In this document: piece by piece, positions 50,481 to 60,860 of the stretch
Position numbering within the stretch: position 1 is the stretch's first letter
How the letters are laid out: the number at the start of each line of letters is the position of its first letter
From: Alisma plantago-aquatica
Taxonomy: Eukaryota; Streptophyta; Magnoliopsida; Alismatales; Alismataceae
Reading direction: 5' to 3'
Assembly: GCA_963693085.1 (NCBI GenBank)
Contig: OY856409.1
Coordinates: forward strand, 298,317,558-298,381,557
Length of the DNA: 64,000 nucleotides
The notes under the pieces: model-generated
The model's input: only the letters and a program-made list of their open reading frames with translations
Told to the model about the DNA's origin: nothing
The model's database searches: none
Made by a program: the position numbers and the translations under genes

Positions 50481-50835
50481 AAATTGTAGTTTTTTAGATA
50501 CTCAATCCATCGATGTTGACAAAAATTTAGGTCTTTCTAAGTGAGGATGTACTTCAGGCCCTTGTAGTCGATGAAGATATCAAACGTCACCCAATATAGG
50601 TAGTACCTCCATATTTTGAGGGCATGGATGATTGAAACTAATTCCAAATCATGTGTGGGATAGCTAAGTCCATTGGGTTTTATCTGTCTGGATGCAAAGG
50701 TCGCCACATTTTCGTGTTGTTGCAAGACATATCCTAACCCATTTCTTGAAGCATCAATGATGATCACAAATCTTTCATTGCCAGATGGTAGAACTAGAAT
50801 AAGGGTTGATGTTAATTTCTGCTTCAACTCCTAGA
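50480..50835 (-). pseudogene. gypsy RNase H remnant
   Basis: A 96-codon minus frame reads FVIIIDASRNGLGYVLQQ, ATFASRQIKPNGLSYPTHDLELVSIIHALKIWRYYL, and FDIFIDYKGLKYI. The D-E-D catalytic positions (IDAS, LELV, IDYK) are visible. It removes template RNA and directly follows the RT segment, as in Ty3/gypsy. A stop ends the frame after KYILT. Confidence 0.85.
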
Positions 50836-51640
50836 AACTGGATTCACATGTGGCTTACGAAATGAAATGCTCATCCTTCCAAGCAATCTTAGTCAGAGGA
50901 ACTGCAACTTTGGAGAAATTGGGAATGAAGAGACAATAATATCTAGCCAAGTCCAAGAAGCTCCAGATTTTAGAAGGATTTCAAGGAGTTTGCCAATCAA
51001 GAAAAACATATACTTTGGCAGGATCGACATATATGTTACCCCCAGAAATGACATGCCAAAAAAACATGACTTTATCAATCTGGAATTCACATTTAGAGAG
51101 CTTGTCATATAATTGTTGAGCTCAAAGGATTTAGGACTGCCTTCAAGTGCTCATGGTTCTTCTCCATAGAGTCAGAATAAATGTACATATCATCAGTGAA
51201 GATGACCACAAACTCATCTAGATAAGGTTGGAATACTTTGTTCATCAGATTCCTAAATATGCCTGGTGCGTTGGTTAACCCAAATGCATCAATAGAAATT
51301 CATAATGCCCATAATGAGTTTAGAAAACAGTTTTAGAAATATCAGAATATATGACTTTGAGTTGATGGTAGCCAGAACGAAGATCAATTTTTGAGAAAAT
51401 TTTGACAGTACAAAGTTGATCAAAGAGGTCATCAATGCAAGGGAGGGGATACTTATTTTTAATAGTATCCTAGTTCAACATGATGTAGTCAATGCACATA
51501 CACATAGAACCATATTTCTTTCTGATAGAAAGAATAGGTGCACCCCAAGGGGAAACACTAGGACGGATAAAATTTTATCAAGACATTCATGTAATTGTTT
51601 CTTCAACTCCATAAGGTCACATGATCCATCCTATATGGTG
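50836..51640 (-). pseudogene. gypsy reverse transcriptase remnant
   Basis: The minus strand carries, across frames, [54 protein letters not shown] and, near 51200, FTDDMYIYSD, the equivalent of the YxDD active-site box. These are the RT motifs of Ty3/gypsy in order. Stops occur about every 30 codons, for example after CIDYIMLN and near KTVF. The thumb and connection regions (51110-50893) retain KCEFQIDKVMFFWHV. Confidence 0.85.
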
Positions 51641-52210
51641 CCCTAGAAATGGAGTGGTTCTAGGAAGAAGATCTATGGAGAACTCAATTTCTCTATTTGG
51701 AGGCAGCCCAGGAAGCTCCTCTGGAAATACATCAAGAAAGTCACGTACTACCTCAAGTATTTCCACATGCCCATTACTAGGACTGGTCGTCGATACTAAT
51801 GCGAGGAAGACTTTATATCCTTTATAAATGAGATTTTTATCTTTAAGAGATGACATTATAATGTTATTACAAAATTTGCTTCCCCTAGGGATCACCACAG
51901 GACAAGAATAAGGTTGGGAGAGGACTACCATCTTATTTCTACAATCAATCTGGGCATGATACTTGTATAACCAATCCATACCAAGTACAATATCAAAGTC
52001 TTCCATAGTTAAGAGGATGAATTCAAAGGGCATGTCATGGTTTTCGAATTTTAGAGGTTGAACATCTATTTTATTTAATGTCTTAAGTATTTTGCCACTA
52101 GGAGTTGACACATTAATAATATATCCCATGTCCCATATATTCAGGTGTAACATAGATGCCAGATTTTGAGAAATGAATGTGTTTCTTGATCCAAAATTGA
52201 ATAATGCTTT
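51617..52210 (-). pseudogene. gypsy aspartic protease remnant
   Basis: Upstream of RT on the minus strand, the frame includes ALFNFGSRNTFIS, where the active-site Asp of the DSG-type motif reads Asn-Phe-Gly. A 178-codon frame follows, with DIVLGMDWLYKYHAQIDC (flap and second conserved region) and ending in LPPNREIEFSIDLLP at the protease-RT linker. The Asp loss and the frame end after GHHIG make it non-functional. Confidence 0.8.
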
Positions 52211-52439
52211 AACATGATGATCATTTAAGAATATAATGCCTACACAGGATAATCATGTTATGAATAATTTGAAGGCATTGAACAAGATATTAGATATTTG
52301 AAAATAATTTAGGTTAACTTCAACATGTTGTTTGGGATTTGCCTTAGCTTCCTCTGTAGTCACTACGAAAACTCTAGTTTTGCAGTGTCCCTGAGGGGAT
52401 GGAGCACCTATTGTAGGGTTGTAAAAGATGGATGGTGTC

Positions 52440-53128
52440 TAGCACTTGGCGATTAAATGGCCCTCCTTCTAGAAATTATAGCAGACCATCTTAGGATGAA
52501 GACATACCCCACCACAACGTCAGCCACAATTCTTGCACTTTGGGTGAGTTAGCTTCTCCTAATTCTGGTGATTTTTCTATCCTCCTTTACTTGAACCTCC
52601 TCCTTTTCCTGATCCCTTGTTATGGCTGGTGTGGAACTTCCTAGACTTATCCTCCTCAGTGGTGGTTAACCTTAGGTATCCCATGCTGAAAGGCTTCTGC
52701 AAACCATGTTCCCTTTCCTGCTTGAGGGCCATATCTAAGGATTCATCTATACTCCTAGGATGGGAGGCTATGACTAGGGTTTTTAGATGGGAAGCTAGGT
52801 AGTCAACATAGTACTCCACGAGGCGATCTTCAGTCTTAATAGGTGCATAACACTCCAGAAACCTAAAATTTTGTGTGTAGTCAGCCACCAAGAGCCATAC
52901 CTTCTTAAGATCAATGTACATCCTTTGTTTCTTCTTCCTCTCAGCTATAGGCATAAAATATTCAGTGAAGTGGGTTTTGAAGTCTTCCAATCCCATGTTA
53001 TTGATTTCATCTTCCCTATTCCCACCATAGTTTTTCCACCAGATTTTTACCACTCCCTTAAGAAGGTGTGTGACAAATTTGACCTTATTTTCATTGAGTA
53101 CTCCTAGGGTACTGAAGTCATTTTCCAT
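52440..53128 (-). pseudogene. gypsy gag remnant with zinc-knuckle relic
   Basis: A 183-codon minus frame (53128-52577) reads KVKFVTHLLKGVVKIWW, EFKTH-like FKTHFTEYFMP, ADYTQNFRFLECYAP, and SIDESLDMALKQE, followed by a Gly/Lys-rich KGSGKGGGSSKGG tail. This is the gypsy capsid domain and basic linker. Beyond it, CKNCG and VCYNF, with a stop and then KEGHLIAKC, mark two Cys/His knuckle relics. Gag would package the RNA. Confidence 0.85.
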
Positions 53129-53665
53129 CGATAGGGTCTAGGATTTAGCCTTATCTATCACCTAAGGCTGGTATTCCCCCAAAAGGTGTCAGGGTTAAGT
53201 TTTATGAAGTCTAATATGGTTACTTCCTACTTCCTAGATGAGCTGGGTTTAGGGGTTCCTTTTAGGGAAATGGTTTCCATGAAGACTAGGAGGACTTTCT
53301 TTGTTCTTCCCACCTATCCCTGGATATTTTCTTGGAATTAGGTTATTTAGAAGATTCATGTTCTTTCCTCTTCTTAGTGGATGATTCCTCAAAAGCCTTA
53401 GAGTTACTAGACTTAGGTTCCTGAAATTACGTGAAATACATTAGATATATCATTTTTTGTCAATTTGTATTACATTATTCTTCCTTATTAGTTATTAATA
53501 ATATTCATGTTATTATTTGTGGAGGATACCCTCAAGTCCTTTTCAGTCAGTCCTTATGTCTTTTAAATAGAGTGACTCTTGTCCTAACCTTGTATCATAG
53601 AGATGAGAGGGAAATATTTATAAAATAAAGATAATGGGGGGATTTTTTCTATATTAGAGGTGAGA

Positions 53666-53724
<59 letters not shown>

Positions 53725-53970
53725 AGGATCCTTAATTAAGGTATGACCAAGAAGTAGGGGACACTTAGGGTATTATCCTAGTAGACTTATATTTCCATAT
53801 AGGTAGCCTTGTGATTGCCAACCTATGTGGCTCAGAGACTTTAGCCAGACCCATGGAAGATGCTATCCTTTTCACATTCACCCTTCATATCCCTAACTCA
53901 AGGACTACCCTAGACTCAAAATAGGGTGAATGAGGTTTTATTTGACTATGATGTGTGAACATTGGCCCTA
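53129..53970 (-). other. 5' untranslated region and gag start of the chromodomain gypsy, with (TA)n and eroded primer site
   Basis: It contains the N-terminal gag and leader, without a clear frame. A (TA)n tract lies at 53668-53721. Directly next to the right LTR the minus strand reads ATAATAGGGCCAATG, an eroded tRNA-Met-type primer site (core GAGCCAATG-like), at about 53956-53970. Confidence 0.55.
53668..53721. repeat. (TA)n microsatellite in the gypsy leader
   Basis: About 54 bp of TA repeat in the 5' leader of the chromodomain gypsy. The copia leader in this window carries the same repeat type. Confidence 0.9.
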
Positions 53971-54970
53971 TTATGACCCCAATTCCTGTAAACTTTCCAA
54001 GTTGACATTCCCTAGATATGCATGCACTCATATTTATTAGATGTCAAGAGTGAAAATATAATAGATCGTGATTATCATCTAAAAGTTACATGGAATCCAT
54101 ATCATTGTTCACAACATCACATAGATAGCCACACAAACCATCATTCATAAAGGTAAAAGGTCATATTACATTATTTGTAGGAAGAAGAAGTATGTTCTTA
54201 AGAGAAAAGAGAGTACAGAGGTGGGCCGATCTAATGGTGGGTTTATATAGATGTGGGGAGGTGAGGGAGAGGAAGCCCTAAACCCACTGTCGTTGCTTGG
54301 TGAGACACATGATAACCCAAGGGTTGGTTCTCCCTGATCCAAGGATGAGAGAGATGAAGTTGGGGGTTGTGGAACTCGGCTCAACGAGAGGAGTCTTTCC
54401 TACAAATAATTCTCTTAGATAGGGTCAATTTTGTTAGATCAAAATTAGTCAAATCTGGTAAGAGCTGGCTGAGATATGCGAGAGGAGGATGATGAGGTCA
54501 GAGTCGTTAGATCCTTACTTGATCCATGATTCACCTCAACCAACATCTAAGAAAAAATGTCGGGTAGGATGTTTATTTAAGGAATCCATGTGGCACATCA
54601 AATGTCACACATTTGATGAGTTAGTTGTGAAACCTAGTTCATTAGCTTGAATAATTGAAGTAATGTTCATTAATTTCAATTGCTCATATCTATTACTTGG
54701 TTTATTAAATTACAATGAAATTTTTGATGTAGCTTCATGATGTCATGATTAAACTATGGTATAAATTTGAGATTGAAATTCGAATGTTGATTATGGTTAT
54801 CGACTAAGTGCATTAATACTTATAATTTACCTTCGTATCGAATTAGGTTTTGCGTTATTTTGGAATTGGTAATTTCTTTGTAATCAAATAGTGAGGGATA
54901 TGGTTGAGGTTATTATTGCAAATAAGAAAATTGTAATAGAGAGAAAAATGTAAAAAATCACTTTGTCAAA
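53971..54970 (-). repeat. 5' LTR of the chromodomain gypsy, internally deleted (1.0 kb)
   Basis: Both ends match the 3.05 kb left LTR, but the segment equivalent to about 46037-48090 is absent. The junction reads GAGTACA then GAGGTGGG. Outside it lies GCAGC, the target duplication. Confidence 0.8.
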
Positions 54971-54975
54971 GCAGC
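54971..54975. repeat. target-site duplication of the chromodomain gypsy, right copy (GCAGC)
   Basis: GCAGC pairs with GTAGC at 45783-45787, one mismatch in five. Confidence 0.75.
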
Positions 54976-55913
54976 GACAACAACTCTTGTTCCATTTGCA
55001 ACATAGAGTTCAACCTTTCCCTTTTGTAAAGGCTTACATCTTATCAAATCTTGCATGTTTGAACATATGTTAGGTCCACACCTAATATCTAGTACCCAAG
55101 ATGAAGAAGTATACAAATTTATCTAAATAACATATATACCTGAAGTGGAGATTTCTATCCCCAACTTTGCCTTCCTAAATTCCTTTATTACAAAGGGCAG
55201 ATTTCTCTTGCTATCTTGAGTGTTGCAGACTTGGACTTTAGCTTATCATTAGAATTGTTCTTGGCTTTGCTTTCATCCTCAGACTCCACTCCGTTGATCA
55301 CCATCATGGACTTTCCCTTCCTTATTTGTTCTTCAACATTTATCAACGTGCACTAAAATTCTGGTAGCAGTCTGGCCATGTCACTCAAGTAATAACACTC
55401 GATAAACTGGCTATATGATTTAAGCAACAATTGTGGAACCATTTCCATGGACAAATCTTGGCTCAAAGGGAATCCCACTTGATCTATATGTTCAACATGT
55501 CTAATCATATTGATCACATTGGTCTATATTGGATCTCCTTCTACAACCTTGCAATCAAAGAGCACTATTGAGACATTGTATCAGTCTTTCTTTTTATGAT
55601 TATGGTTCACGTTCTTAAGATGTGTTACCATCACGAGAATCCCCATTTCTTCACATTGCTCTTGCAACTCATAGCTCATAAAACATAGCATAAGGTGATT
55701 AATGACTAAGACATCGTTGGCAAGCTTCCAATAAGCATCCACCTCAGCCCTAGGTGCATCAGGAGTAGGCACTTCTAGTAATAGTGTATCTGGGATATAG
55801 AGAATATTCGCATCATTGATAACCCTTCTCAAAGTCTAAAACCATTCATGGAAATTTAGCCCGTTAAGTTTGTTCTTCTTATGGACTTATCACAGTGATG
55901 ATATGTTTTCCAT
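54976..55913 (-). pseudogene. copia gag and protease remnant (minus-strand copy)
   Basis: From an ATG at 55913 the minus strand reads, across frames, LNGLNFHEWF-type sequence, then an 83-codon frame (55832-55581) starting MRRVINDANILYIPDT and containing APRAEVDAYWKLANDVLVINHLMLCFM, which is copia gag. Near 55240 a Lys/Ser-rich linker follows, then LPFVIKEFRKAKLGIEISTSGIYVI. The protease site comes next: SSSWVLDIRCGPNIC, where the DTG active site has become Asp-Ile-Arg. The frame continues to GTRVVVAA at the gypsy insertion point. Stops are present in the gag part. Confidence 0.8.
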
Positions 55914-57115
55914 TTGATTCTATAAGAAAAAAATTCAGATTTTCAAATCGCTTTTCATTTTCTTTGATTAAAATAAAATTTTACAATGTTTAGTTAGGCC
56001 TTTAATTAATTATCACTCCAACAACTTTGTTCAATTTGATAGATCTCATATATCAATTTGGAATACTGCAGCGTACAACCTTCTAGTTACCCAAGACCCA
56101 AAATAATTGAGTTATTACCCGTCCAACGCCAACGTCCCTAACCAATCATTAAGCTAGGCAACTTTTTCCAATCGCATGTTATGCAATTATTGGATAAGTG
56201 GTATGCACAACTCTTTTATGTATTCATGTGCATTCTTCTAGGTACTTAATCTCATTAAGATCACCTAGTTGTGTCTGACCAGAAATCAACATGATAGTAA
56301 TGTGCCCTGCTTGGTAGGCCAACATAACTACTATAACACTTCTATGAGATGGACAACACACCACACTTGGCATGCCCATGCTTAGTCAATCAAGATTTTC
56401 ATGTGTGTTCCTTATTTAAATAATCTAATACTTTCACCACATACTTATATGTATCATATACATACTATATCCACACAAAAAAATGTGCAATTATAAAACA
56501 CTAGGTGATGGTTATGGTCATACTATTATAATTCCTTGGAGGAACAAGGAATCACTACCACATAAGGTCTACAACATATGTAGTATCTTGTTGTTGATGA
56601 ACATCTATCCTTGAATCAATCAGGGTCGATTCCCTCATTTCTTAAACAAATTGGTTAGTCTCTTGGTCTATCAGTTGGTCTTTTGGATCGATCGTCTGGT
56701 TTTCAGTCTAAAAAATGTCTGGGCACCTCCAATTGTTTAGTTGTGTGACCAGCCAACCAGTTTGACTCCTCATGTCATCAGTCCTCCTCGGTCCTCTAGT
56801 TGATTAGTTTGTCATCTGAAACATATGGTTCTTTTGATGCATAACATCTTTTTTACCATATTCAACATTTAAACAATCTTAATCCTATTTAACATATTAC
56901 ATGATAATAGTGAAACCTCGAGTTACATTCGAGGTGAGTATAAGAAGAAAACAATTAATACTTTTACATATGGAGAAGAGGAGAGAGGTGTATGCAAACC
57001 GAGATAAAAACTGCAAAAACAACCATTCAACCAAAAACAAAGACCTAGGGGTTAATTTCCATAACCATGCTAACATCCACCACTAAAAATAGCTTTTAGG
57101 GTGACACATATAAAC

Positions 57116-57116
<1 letters not shown>
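55914..57116 (-). other. copia 5' leader (minus-strand copy)
   Basis: Aligns in reverse complement with 30674-31964. No coding frame of note. The leader contains the same TCGAATGTAACT and GTGTCACCCTAAAAG stretches. Confidence 0.65.
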
Positions 57117-57157
<41 letters not shown>

Positions 57158-57166
57158 CACACACAC

Positions 57167-57218
<52 letters not shown>

Positions 57219-57332
57219 ACATATATATATACCTATATATGTATATATATGTATATATGTATATATATGTATCTATCTATATATATATGTATATATATAT
57301 ATATGTATATGTATATATATGTATACATATAT
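57117..57332. repeat. (CA)n-(TA)n microsatellite in the copia leader
   Basis: A (CA)n tract of about 50 bp with one interruption, followed by a TA/TATG/TATC-rich tract to about 57332. It occupies the place of the (TA)n tract in the plus-strand copy. Confidence 0.9.
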
Positions 57333-57913
57333 AAAGAAACCAAGCGCCGTCAGGAGGAGTCCGCTGTGGGAGAGCGATCTAGGGCATCAGAAGCGCCGTT
57401 CGTCGGGCTTGGGGGAAGGGCTGGGCATTGGCGAGCACCGCCTGCTCCCCCTGGGCCTCTTCCTCGTTTGGATGTTGGTGCTGTGTCTGGTGGAGAGTCG
57501 CCTCCTCTCCAACCTCTGACTCTTCTCTGATCCGGTTTCTTGGGTGGTTGGGTCCCTGGGTTTCGGTTCGTCATGTTCTTGATCAGAGGTTGTCTTCATC
57601 CCCGACGGTGCTTGTGGTCTGTTTGCAGGGGGACGACATTGCTGGAGGTGGGTGGATCTTGGCCGATCGTGGAGCTAGGCGGTAGTTTGTGGCTTTTTTC
57701 CTCTGATTTCTAGTTTATGTGGCAAGTGTATGCCTGTTTAGTCGTCGTTTATTAGTGTGTTTCTGTTTGTTATTTTGGGTGTTGGTCCTCATCTGCTGTA
57801 GAAACCCTCTCCTCCATTTTGGGTGTTTTTTGGTCGTGGTCGTGCCTCTGGTTCCTTCTTGGGAGGACGGGGAGCTCAAGCGCCCCTTGGTGCTTCAGGT
57901 AGGGGAGGAGAAA
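57333..57913 (+). mobile_element. GC-rich segment of unknown origin, cut by the right-hand LTR element
   Basis: An abrupt switch to GC-rich sequence follows the microsatellite. The segment has an mRNA-like style, with TGTTTGCAGGGGGACG and T-rich runs, similar in composition to the poly(A)-tailed insertion at 16779. It stops at 57913, where the LTR element begins, and its continuation would lie beyond the window. Overlapping frames on both strands (for example 57428-57685 and 57719-57943) show no known domain. A LINE 5' end or a captured gene fragment are the leading options. Confidence 0.4.
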
Positions 57914-60813
57914 TGTGACGTCCCCGGATTTTCTAAAACTTAATCTGATGTGTGACGTCCAAATTGAAACCCTCACCTCAGTGAGAATCCCAATTTAAAC
58001 CCCACACACTAGGCTAAGAAAGAAGAAAATCAAGGGAGTTAGAAGGAAACAAACAGTAGCACATGTACATGAACAATAATAAAACCATACACACATGTTC
58101 ATCATTCAACATATAATTATAACATGAATTGTTACAACATTTGATATTACATATTGAACATCAAACTATACATATACATGTACTACATTCTAAACAACAG
58201 GATCGCAAGACAACAGGTCCACCTGTACATCAGCTCGCCACACAACTCTCACTATCCTGGGTCTTCAAGAGCACAACCACAACCTAAACAAAAGATTACA
58301 TGCGGTACACGTCAGCACAATATTTCATCAATGCACTATTCTACCAAAGAGATTTAGTGCTATCATATAATGGACCAGATATCTTATATTTCATGTGTTC
58401 ATAGAAATAAGTATGGAAAATCATGCAACATATCATACAAGAATAATCATTTCAATCAATATCATATGCCAAGTTTGTACTACCATATAACGCAAGCATA
58501 TTGTATAATAAGCCAAATAAGAGGTAATGGCGTACCTTGATCGAGAGATAGATCATACTAAACACATATTCCTCATGTCATCTATATCCTTGGTCAACCC
58601 TGATAAAGATAAGATCATATACTATCATCAGGTTCTCATCATCATACGTCTCATCTTAACCCTAAACATGTTCATATTAGGGTTTCACTTAGTTCATTGG
58701 GATATTCTCATCATTACTTGTCTTATCTTCATCCTTATGTGGGATTTATGTTACTGATATTATGTTCCAGATTAGGATACATAATCTAAATATCAGGTTC
58801 CATATCATTATTTATACATATTAACCCTAAGTTACATGTATTACTCAAATTAGGGTTTCATCACATTTTTCAAGGTTCATCTTCATATAACATGGATTTT
58901 ATGCAAAATCATGATCTCATAATTAAAAGTGAGGTTCTATATACTGATATGTGATTAATCTGCAAATTTCATCATGTATTGAGCATGTGTGCATTAATTA
59001 CATATTATGTAGGGTTATCAGCCCTAACTAGCCATATTAAGCAAAGTACATGATTTCGTACATCAACATGATCATCCTTGATATCAGGTGCATTACAGAT
59101 ATGATTTGTCACTTACTGGTATTTTCTCATAATTTTTGGTCGATGTTTGATATTTATTATCCATCCTATGAGAATTTCACATCTTACATATTATCACTGA
59201 TATTAATGCATCAAAAGCCTAATATTATTATTCCATCTTATGCTATGCATTTTTCTGAACATTTTGGTACCTTGTTTGTATTTTTCTGATGCTCGAGCTA
59301 TTTACTAGGAATTATGCAAGATCTGAGATTTTGTGAGGATTTTACCTTTTTTGATCACTTAGGTGTTGACACGTGTCCACCAAGTGCACAGTTGGTTCAA
59401 CTTTGGGTCGGCTCGTTTGATTGCTGGCTGACCCATTTCGATCCTAGACATTTCACGCATGTCTTCTTTCCCACGCGATCTGGTTCTTACGCGATGCATC
59501 CGCGTGAACCTGGAATGGAGCCGCCGTCGCCTGGGCTTTCCTCCGGCACGCAAAACCTCAGCCACTAACTTCTTCTCCGATGCCGCCACCAGCTCCGGTG
59601 AACACGGGTAGTCATCTGCTCCTCCTTCTCTCATGCTCTAGGTGATCCGTGAGTCCACCGGACTCAGCTTCACGACCGCCGCTGGTCTTTTCTCCGACTC
59701 GACACCGCCCAGATCTGCTTGGAGCCACCATCTCTGATGCCTCTTGCGGTTGCTTGGAAGATCGGCCACACCTCTAGGTGCTGCCGGCGCAGGCTCACCG
59801 TCGCCTGCTCTCAAGCGCCACCACGTGCTCCGGCCTCTCCTGGTCGAGCTAGCTCTATCACATGTTAGCGATCCTACAACATGATGTCATTGCCAGGCTG
59901 GTTCAGTTTCGATGAGGAGTCAGCCGCTTCTCCCTCTTTCCCTGGCTTTTGGGTTTGCGTCTCAGAGCCAACACCATTGCGCGGCCTGAGCTTCAAGACG
60001 ATGGCCTCATTGCCTCCAAAAGCTGCTACGCAAGGAAAGTTGTGGTTCTTCTCCAGCCCCTATGGTGTGCGATTGGCGGCCAGACTCTTCTACCTATGCT
60101 TCCTCAAGGCCTTCTTCTAACTCCCTACTCGAGCACTACAGAGGTGTTAGAGAAGGCATGGGAGAATGGATCTCTCCCGAACTATTCTCGATACAGATAT
60201 GTGCGAGCAAGGGCTCTGAAAGTAACTGCTTACTTGAGATCATGAGATAAACCACGATTCAGGGGTACCACGACGTGGTCTATCACTACCCACTACATAG
60301 CCCTGACTGCTAGGTCAATGATACAATCCTAATTGCTCGTCCTCTTATGCGGTTTACAAAAAGAGTCTCCACCATACAAAAAATAAAGGCGTGTGAGAAA
60401 ATATATGTATCATAACTTTGGTCATGAGTTATCATATATCTTTGATCCAACATACTTAATACATGAATTAATCAATTAAATTAGGTAACTCCAAGCTTCC
60501 ATAACTTTTGTAGGATCGTCAATCATCAAATTCTAACCATGGGTTTACAATCCATTGATGTGCATTATACTTAACTTGGTCCCGATAATACACCAAAAGA
60601 TTGGTCAATTAATTCCTTGAAAACGGTACATATATCTAGAACATCACATGCAATGTCACGATAAACACTTGGACTTCTTAATATAATTCAAGAACACGGT
60701 TTCTCTTATGTCATTAGACATTTAAGGATTCTAAAAGTCCAATCCATCACATCCTACACACCTTAAAAGAAATTCCGTCCTCGGAATTAAGCCAGAAAAA
60801 CCACTTTGTCACA
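57914..60813 (-). repeat. left (3') LTR of the youngest LTR retrotransposon (about 2.9 kb)
   Basis: On the plus strand it starts TGTGACGTCCCCGG, the same start as the right LTR at 63089. About 911 bp can be compared, and I count about 11 differences (near 99% identity). The inner end is probably CCACTTTGTCACA at 60813, giving TGTGACAAAGTGG on the minus strand. An alternative is CCATCACA at 60751. A GC-rich island lies at 59.4-60.3 kb. Frames in it (for example 59314-59568 and 59881-60245) show no motif. Confidence 0.8.
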
Positions 60814-60860
60814 TCATATACATCTTAAAAGAACTTTCGTCCTCGAAAGTCAACCATACT
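60740..60860 (-). other. duplicated polypurine-tract region of the young element
   Basis: On the minus strand two similar stretches follow each other: TTTCGAGGACGAAAGTTCTTTTAAG with ATGTATATGATGTGAC, then ATTCCGAGGACGGAATTTCTTTTAAG with GTGTGTAGGATGTGATGG. Each is a candidate pre-LTR tract, about 60 bp apart. The one nearer the LTR body defines the LTR start at 60751 and the outer one at 60813. Both tracts are less purine-rich than usual. Confidence 0.55.

Larger units (their letters stand above)
45788..54970 (-). mobile_element. Ty3/gypsy chromodomain (Tekay/Del-like) element inserted in the copia protease region
   Basis: The LTRs at 45788-48841 and 53971-54970 share both ends (TGTGATGACCCC... 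and ...TATGTCACA on the plus strand), flanked by GTAGC/GCAGC. Between them on the minus strand lie gag with zinc-knuckle remnant, protease, RT, RNase H, integrase and a decayed chromodomain, followed by a polypurine tract. The domain order (RT-RNase H-integrase-chromodomain) defines a chromovirus, and the 3 kb LTR suits Tekay/Del. Each domain carries stops. The right LTR has lost about 2.05 kb internally. Confidence 0.9.
41225..57332 (-). mobile_element. second copy of the Ty1/copia family, minus strand, split by a gypsy element
   Basis: The order on the minus strand is: (TA)n-(CA)n tract at 57332-57117, leader, gag (ATG at 55913), protease (to 54976), [gypsy 54970-45788], pre-integrase region, integrase, RT, RNase H, polypurine tract at 42860, LTR from 42846 down to about 41225. 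Leader and LTR match the plus-strand copy at 10614-37746, so the two belong to one family in opposite orientation. The 5' LTR and primer site would lie to the right of the microsatellite, where a GC-rich unrelated segment now starts. Numerous stops kill the element. Confidence 0.85.

Noticed and set aside
57350..57976. Overlapping frames at 57249-57976 on both strands
   Set aside because: GC-rich stretch with competing frames and no motif; two of the frames run into the LTR of the next element.
58154..58757. Frames recurring at 63329-63932 that look like a conserved gene pair
   Set aside because: The recurrence is due to the two LTR copies, which are about 99% identical in any frame.
59314..60250. 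Cluster of frames of 62-98 codons
   Set aside because: They lie inside the LTR of the young element, in a GC island, with no domain and no consistent frame.
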